From Actinoallomurus bryophytorum (lineage in GTDB: Bacteria; Actinomycetota; Actinomycetes; Streptosporangiales; Streptosporangiaceae): a stretch of 64,000 nucleotides of DNA. Where the stretch lies: positions 7,707,237 through 7,771,236 of the forward strand of contig NZ_VFOZ01000001.1 of NCBI RefSeq assembly GCF_006716425.1. Direction: 5' to 3'. Numbering within the stretch: the first letter of the stretch is position 1; each line of letters begins with the position of its first letter. This document shows, one piece after another, positions 59,795 through 64,000 of the stretch. Made by a program: the position numbers and the translations under genes. A model generated the notes under the pieces. It had not been told where the DNA came from, did no database searches, and saw nothing but the letters and a program-made list of their open reading frames with translations.

Positions 59795-60186
59795 GCGGGA
59801 CCTTTCATCCAGTCGGCGAGCCGTGTCCACCAGTGCCGCGCGGGTTCTCCGCGCCGCGGTCGCGTCGGTGGGTGCTCTCGGTACTGCGAAGCCCAGGGGC
59901 GGGGTGGCGGCTGAGACGGCCGCATCGGTACCTGCGAGGGGTGTAACGGCCGGGCCGGCTCCGGCCGTGCCTGCCCGAGCTCACTCGATCCGAACCGGTC
60001 GAGGTGGTGCGCCTGCTTCCCGTTGGGCAGGAGCGAGATCGGCACCGGCTTGCCGTCGAGTGCCAATTTGTAACGAGCACAGGTGAGCCAAAGGTCTTCG
60101 CTGTCGCAGTAGTAGTTCCGCCAGCCGCCCAGACTCGCATTGAGCAGGGGAAAGAGGGGACAGCTTGTGGTGTGTGAACAGCCCAC
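59791..60186 (-). CDS. Cys-rich small protein upstream of sulfur transporter
   Basis: A 131-residue protein. The N-terminal ~55 residues carry 'CSHTTSCPLFPLLNASLGGWRNYYCDSEDLWLTCARYKLALDGKPVPISLLPNG', with four cysteines spaced like an iron-sulfur or zinc site; I recall similar short actinobacterial proteins of unknown role. The rest is Pro/Arg-rich and ends 'HWWTRLADWMKGPA'. GTG 60186 is chosen for its GGAG site; GTG 60216 is an alternative. Translational coupling to the YeeE-like pair suggests a joint role in sulfur handling, by inference. Confidence 0.7.
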   Translation of the reverse strand: MGCSHTTSCPLFPLLNASLGGWRNYYCDSEDLWLTCARYKLALDGKPVPISLLPNGKQAHHLDRFGSSELGQARPEPARPLHPSQVPMRPSQPPPRPWASQYREHPPTRPRRGEPARHWWTRLADWMKGPA

Positions 60187-60609
60187 TGCCACTCCGATCC
60201 GACGAGCGTGCGCCACCGGCCAAGAGAGGTGGCTCAGCGCTTTCTTGTCGTTGACGAATTCGGGTAGCGATCTTAACGGCTGGCCTCCGGCGGGGCCCTG
60301 GATTCAGGGATGGTCGAGAACTCCATGCGCCTTCATGCCTGCAGGGGGCCGAGGTGAACCCCGGTCACCTCCCGGGAAAACGCTCCAGAACTCGATGCGG
60401 AAAGTTCTGCCGTCCCCTTTCAAGCGCACTTCTTCCATGTCAACACCCGTCGATGCGGGCCGGCCGCGAAAACGGGGGTCAAAAGCCGCCGTGGCATCCC
60501 TTGCCTGCGCTTTCTCTGCACGCGGCAAGGGATGCCACCGGTTATATCAGGCGCTTCGGTGCATATTGAGGGGGATGGGCGGCCTACCTTTCGCCTTTCA
60601 GACTGGTGG
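60187..60609. other. Intergenic region before the Cys-rich operon
   Basis: No gene is supported; a short minus-strand frame at 60304-60528 has no family motif or ribosome site. It holds the promoter of the Cys-rich operon and the terminator at 60491-60538. Confidence 0.5.
60491..60538 (-). terminator. Terminator after the 60.6-kb gene
   Basis: GTGGCATCCCTTGC (60491-60504) and GCAAGGGATGCCAC (60525-60538) are perfect 14-base arms around a 20-base loop, about 70 bases downstream of the minus-strand gene ending at 60610. Confidence 0.7.
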
Positions 60610-62415
60610 TCACGGGGTGTCGACCGTCACGTCCCAGGCGAGACCGCTGGACGCCTCGCCGCGCCCGGTCGCGCGCCGGGTGCCCAGCCAGACCACCACG
60701 CGGCCGTCCTTGAGACGGGCACGCTTGAACGACAGGCTCAGGCGTGTGCCGACCCGTGGCACCTCCTCCTCGTGCAGGACGTACGAGTGCGCGGGCGTGA
60801 CGTCCAGGCCGGGGCGCAGCAGCGTCGTGCGCGGCTGGACCTTCACCGGTGAGCCGGTGGCGCCGTCGAGGATCCGGCGCATGGCACCGCGCTGCAACTG
60901 GATCTCGCGGGTGTCTCCCGGGACGTGCGCCGGGATGAACGGGATCCAGTGCTCCGGGACCGTGGTCATCGCCTCGTACGCGATCGCCGCGACGGGTGAG
61001 CGGGGGCCGGCCGGAGGCAGCAGCCGCCGCCGGTACGCGAGGGTCTCGCGGGCGGCCTCGGCACCGGGCAGGGGCGTGCCGTTGGCCAGCCAGACGGTGC
61101 GCTCGATGCCCCAGGCCATGTTGGCGTTCTCGTCGCGGACCAGCAGCGCGTCCTCGACCGCCGGCCCCTCGGTGACCCCGGCCGCGGCCGGGGGGAGGAA
61201 CAGACCGGTCCGGCCGGTGCCCGGCGTCCCGAGCTCGAACAGCGACCAGTGCTGCCGGTCGTCGGCAGTGCGGCTGCCGGCGGGTTCGATCCAGAAGCGC
61301 TGGCCGAAGGTGTCGGTGATCATGACGCCGTCGACACGGGAGAGCGAGCCCTCGTCCAGGTCGCACGGCAGCACGAGCCAGTCGTCGCCGTAGACCAGCG
61401 CGAACTCCAGGAACAGCAGCCGGACCAGGTCGGTGGTGTCGGCGGTGACCGCGCCGAAGTCGGTGCGGCCGTCCTCGAACGTCCACCAGCGCGGGTTCGG
61501 CATCCCGGCGAACCGGGCCGGGGCGGGCACCACGGTCCGGGTCACGGTCCCGGCCTGACCGGTGGTGCCCAGCGGTCCGCCGGACGTGGAGAACGAATGC
61601 CAGTCCAGGCCGTCGCCGGGGTACTCCGCGGCGGAGAGCACCGTCTCGCCGGAGGACCCCGAGACATCGGGGACGCCGAGGGCGAAGCGATGCTCCAGGC
61701 GTGCGGGGTCGAACGCCTCCCGGCCGGCTGGGGGCTGGGCGATCAGGTCCTCGAACCAGGCCGTGAACTTCGCCGCGAGCGCGTCCAGGGCGGTCTTCTG
61801 CGACGAGGACAGTTTGTCGATGCCGTCGTAGGCGTGCCCGCCGTCCTTGAGGTGGCGGTACAGCTCGTACCCGTCCATGGCGCGCCCCGCGAGTGCCTGC
61901 ATGGTCGCCCACACGTCCGGGTGCCCGATCAGTGCGGCGTCCGCGTCGGAGGTGGGGTCGGGCAGCCGGATGGGCCACCGGGCCAGGAACTTGCCGCTCA
62001 GCGACGACGAGGACAGCAGCTTGTTCCAGCGGCGGCCCATCGCCACCCGCAGGTCGAAGGAGACCTGGTCACCCCCCACCGTGAAGGGCACCGGCCGGCC
62101 CTCGACGACGGCCTCCAGCGGCAGCCGGTCCGGCAGCCCGCCCGGCGTGCCGTCCTGGGGCCGGTAGCGCGTGGCCTTGGCGCTGCGCAGATGGTAGGTG
62201 GCGGTGACCGGCGAGCCGGCGTCCTGGCCGCGGAACTCCCCGAACTGCCACTGCCGGGCGAGCATCCACAGGGGATCGCGGACCTCGGCCCGCAGGGCAC
62301 GGTCGAACTCGGTCGTCCGGGGCCGGCCCTCGAGCCGGTTCCACAGCGCGACCGTGGGGAACAGGCGCTGGCCGAGCGCGGTGCGGATGTCGGTGATGGT
62401 GGCTGCGTCGGTCAT
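60610..62415 (-). CDS. Large uncharacterised protein A
   Basis: A 601-residue soluble protein without signal peptide or membrane helices. Notable text: 'GQRLFPTVALWNRLEGRPRTTEFDRALRAEVRDPLWMLARQWQFGEFRGQDAGSPVTA' near the N-terminus, 'GDGLDWHSFS', 'PNPRWWTFEDGRTDFGAV', 'DRQHWSLFELGTPGTGRTGLFLPP' and 'RDENANMAWGIERTVWL'. I recall proteins with the 'MLARQWQFGEF' block in scattered bacterial phyla, all uncharacterised; this memory is unverified. It is made of many Trp/Phe-rich beta-like segments. ATG 62415 lies 2 bases after the stop of the next gene upstream, so the two are co-translated partners. Confidence 0.7.
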   Translation of the reverse strand: MTDAATITDIRTALGQRLFPTVALWNRLEGRPRTTEFDRALRAEVRDPLWMLARQWQFGEFRGQDAGSPVTATYHLRSAKATRYRPQDGTPGGLPDRLPLEAVVEGRPVPFTVGGDQVSFDLRVAMGRRWNKLLSSSSLSGKFLARWPIRLPDPTSDADAALIGHPDVWATMQALAGRAMDGYELYRHLKDGGHAYDGIDKLSSSQKTALDALAAKFTAWFEDLIAQPPAGREAFDPARLEHRFALGVPDVSGSSGETVLSAAEYPGDGLDWHSFSTSGGPLGTTGQAGTVTRTVVPAPARFAGMPNPRWWTFEDGRTDFGAVTADTTDLVRLLFLEFALVYGDDWLVLPCDLDEGSLSRVDGVMITDTFGQRFWIEPAGSRTADDRQHWSLFELGTPGTGRTGLFLPPAAAGVTEGPAVEDALLVRDENANMAWGIERTVWLANGTPLPGAEAARETLAYRRRLLPPAGPRSPVAAIAYEAMTTVPEHWIPFIPAHVPGDTREIQLQRGAMRRILDGATGSPVKVQPRTTLLRPGLDVTPAHSYVLHEEEVPRVGTRLSLSFKRARLKDGRVVVWLGTRRATGRGEASSGLAWDVTVDTP

Positions 62416-62417
62416 GG

Positions 62418-64000
62418 TCAGCCCTTCGCGGGTCGGAACGGTGCGGCGTGTCGTCCAAGGGCGGCCGGTTGTCCGGCGTTGTTCGCCGCCAGGTCGGTCG
62501 AGATGGTGATCGGATGCGCGGCGACCGGCAGCACGGTGGCCGGGAGCAGCTGCGCGTACGCGGTGGTGTCGATCTGGCCGGGTTCGACGGCGCGGGTACG
62601 GGTCAGGTCGAGCGTCTCGCCCACCGCGGCGACCAGGTCGTCGAACCGCCACGTGCCGGTACGCACCGGCGGCGCGACGAGCAGCATGGACTGCGGAGGT
62701 TCGGAACCGGGCCGGTCGTACTGCGCGGCGATCGCCGTCGTCGCGTCGGCGGCGGGGATGGTCTCCGTCCATTCGTCGATCACCAGTGCGCACTGGTCGT
62801 CGTGGGGGCTGAGCGCGTCGGCGTAGTGCGCGGTGTACAGCAGCCGGTCGTCGTCGACGGCGGCGGGGATCTCCAGGCCCAGCCAGGGTTCGTCCTTGAC
62901 GAACGGCAGCTGGACCGGCGTGAGGTCCGGGTCGTCGCGTCCGATGGTGGCGGCCAGCAGCGTGATCCGCTCCCACCGGCCCAACCGGGGACGTACCCGT
63001 GCCAGGCCGTGCAGCCAGTCGTCGAGCGGGAAGTCGCGGTTCAGGTGCTTGGTCAGCTTGCCGTCCTTGCTCGCCTGGAAGGACTTCTGCCAGCCGTCGC
63101 CGGCCGCATCGCCGACGGTGAACTCGCTGGTGGCCAGCGCGTCCGGGCCGAGCGCGGCGCGGATCGCCGTGGTCGCCGCGGTGACCCGGCCGGGACCGCC
63201 GGCGGCGTGGTCGTAGTCCACCAGCGCCGCGTCGGCCTTGGCGAGCCGGTCCGCGACCTCGGCCCGCAGGTCGGCGGACCGGCCGAGCAGGTCCGCGCAG
63301 AACGCGAGGACCGCCTCCTGGATCGGCGTGACGGTGAGCCCGCCGGCGTCGAACTGCGTGATCGGCAGCAGCTTGGCCACGTCGGAGAGCAGATCGGACA
63401 GCTTGGTACGGTCGGTCTGCGCGATCGCGGTCAGCCCGTTCAGCCGGTTCGTGAACGCAACGCGGGCGTTGAGCACGGCCGTGCGCATCAGCTGGGGCGT
63501 CTTTGGGCGCGGGCTGGTCGGCGTGGTCGTGAGCAGCCGTTCGGCCTGCTGGAGCAGCGCGTACCGCTGCTCGGCCGTGGCACTGGAGGGCAGCGCGTCG
63601 TTCGCGGCGAGCCGGGCGTTGGCCTGCGCGAGCGAGGCCGCCATCCGGTCGGCGGCGGCCTTGACCGCGCCGAGGACCTCGCCGAAGCGCGCGCGCCGCC
63701 ACAGGGTCAGCTCGCCCCAGCCGCTGCGGACCAACCCGAGCCCGTTGCCGGTCAGCAGCAGGTCGGCGTAGCGGCCGAGGAACGTGTCGGCCTGGGAGAG
63801 CAACTGGGCGCGGTGCGCCACCGGGTCGGCCAGTGGCGCGCCGAGATCGTGCAGGAAGTCGTCGAGATCGTCCTGGAAGTCCTTCAGCGCCGACCGCACC
63901 GCGGCCGGCCGCTGCCGGGGCAGGTCGACGGTGTCGTCCACGCCCGGGTCGGCGGGGCCGGCCGTGGCGCCCGGGACGAGGTCGCTCGGCCGGGCCGGCC
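62418..64000 (-). CDS. Large uncharacterised protein B (5' end outside window)
   Basis: At least 526 residues, open to the right edge. The N-terminal visible half is alpha-helical ('VDDTVDLPRQRPAAVRSALKDFQDDLDDFLHDLG', many Ala/Leu/Arg heptad-like helices to about residue 260). The C-terminal half carries 'LLYTAHYADALSPHDDQCALVIDEWTETIPAADATTAIAAQYDRPGSEPPQSMLLVAPP', a block I recall from uncharacterised proteins that accompany protein A-type genes. No enzyme motif is visible. It precedes protein A by 2 bases, so it lies in the same operon, whose start is outside the window. Confidence 0.7.
   Translation of the reverse strand, partial: PARPSDLVPGATAGPADPGVDDTVDLPRQRPAAVRSALKDFQDDLDDFLHDLGAPLADPVAHRAQLLSQADTFLGRYADLLLTGNGLGLVRSGWGELTLWRRARFGEVLGAVKAAADRMAASLAQANARLAANDALPSSATAEQRYALLQQAERLLTTTPTSPRPKTPQLMRTAVLNARVAFTNRLNGLTAIAQTDRTKLSDLLSDVAKLLPITQFDAGGLTVTPIQEAVLAFCADLLGRSADLRAEVADRLAKADAALVDYDHAAGGPGRVTAATTAIRAALGPDALATSEFTVGDAAGDGWQKSFQASKDGKLTKHLNRDFPLDDWLHGLARVRPRLGRWERITLLAATIGRDDPDLTPVQLPFVKDEPWLGLEIPAAVDDDRLLYTAHYADALSPHDDQCALVIDEWTETIPAADATTAIAAQYDRPGSEPPQSMLLVAPPVRTGTWRFDDLVAAVGETLDLTRTRAVEPGQIDTTAYAQLLPATVLPVAAHPITISTDLAANNAGQPAALGRHAAPFRPAKG

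Noticed and set aside
60304-60528. A 74-residue minus-strand ORF
   Set aside because: No ribosome site, no recognisable motif, and it contains one arm and the loop of a terminator hairpin.

Overview
The window is high-GC DNA from a filamentous actinomycete. The evidence is a complete Pup-proteasome locus (arc/mpa, dop, pup, prcB, prcA, pafA, pafB, pafC), an adjoining tatA-tatC-helY block, many GTG/TTG starts, G/C-ending codons and lipoprotein-rich surface genes. The order resembles the proteasome neighbourhood of Streptomyces and mycobacteria. The gene style suggests Streptosporangiales/Thermomonosporaceae, but that placement is inference.

Layout. 1-6.3 kb: the C-terminal part of a peptide-type ABC solute-binding protein, facing a minus-strand set of histidine kinase, NarL-type regulator, ABC ATPase and FtsX/MacB-type permease. 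6.5-10.4 kb: a RecB-like PD-(D/E)XK/Fe-S nuclease with a repeat-built N-terminus, a site-2 protease and tRNA m1A58 methyltransferase. 10.7-31.5 kb: the proteasome/Tat/HelY locus. Inside it lie a frameshifted lipoprotein relic (arc-dop), a small half-zinc-ribbon ORF coupled to a multi-zinc-ribbon HNH/endonuclease VII-like gene (pup-prcB), two tandem-FKBP proteins, a Cys-rich wHTH regulator and a DUF3291 gene. It also holds two minisatellites, each next to one copy of an inverted element carrying a DnaA-box-like 9-mer; the pair brackets DUF3866-pafB-pafC. Pup ends in Gly-Gly-Glu, so it should not need deamidation by Dop.

31.5-38.8 kb: a gene-free stretch, a Crp/Fnr regulator, a small membrane protein, a 5'-3' exonuclease, an ANTAR-PAS-SpoIIE phosphatase, an Xaa-Pro peptidase and an acyl-CoA dehydrogenase behind a strong palindromic operator. 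38.9-43.8 kb: a sugar ABC transporter operon (MsiK-like ATPase, binding protein, two permeases) with visibly different codon use, an unusual extracytoplasmic insert in one permease and a LacI-type palindrome upstream. 43.8-49.3 kb: AsnC/Lrp regulator, a coupled small ORF plus membrane protein, hemolysin III, a TetR/aldo-keto reductase pair, a hemerythrin-like protein and a His/Tyr-rich secreted protein.

49.7-53.1 kb: a quinate/shikimate catabolic operon (shikimate dehydrogenase, 3-dehydroshikimate dehydratase fused to an HPPD-like domain, TetR). 53.2-58.7 kb: dihydrolipoyl dehydrogenase, a zinc-ribbon/proline-repeat membrane protein, DUF1697 and DipZ. 58.7-60.2 kb: a coupled minus-strand operon of a Cys-rich small protein and two YeeE/YedE-like halves. 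60.6-64 kb: two large uncharacterised proteins, the second cut by the window edge. No tRNA, rRNA, CRISPR, IS element or prophage was seen. All calls are from reading the sequence; no database search was run.
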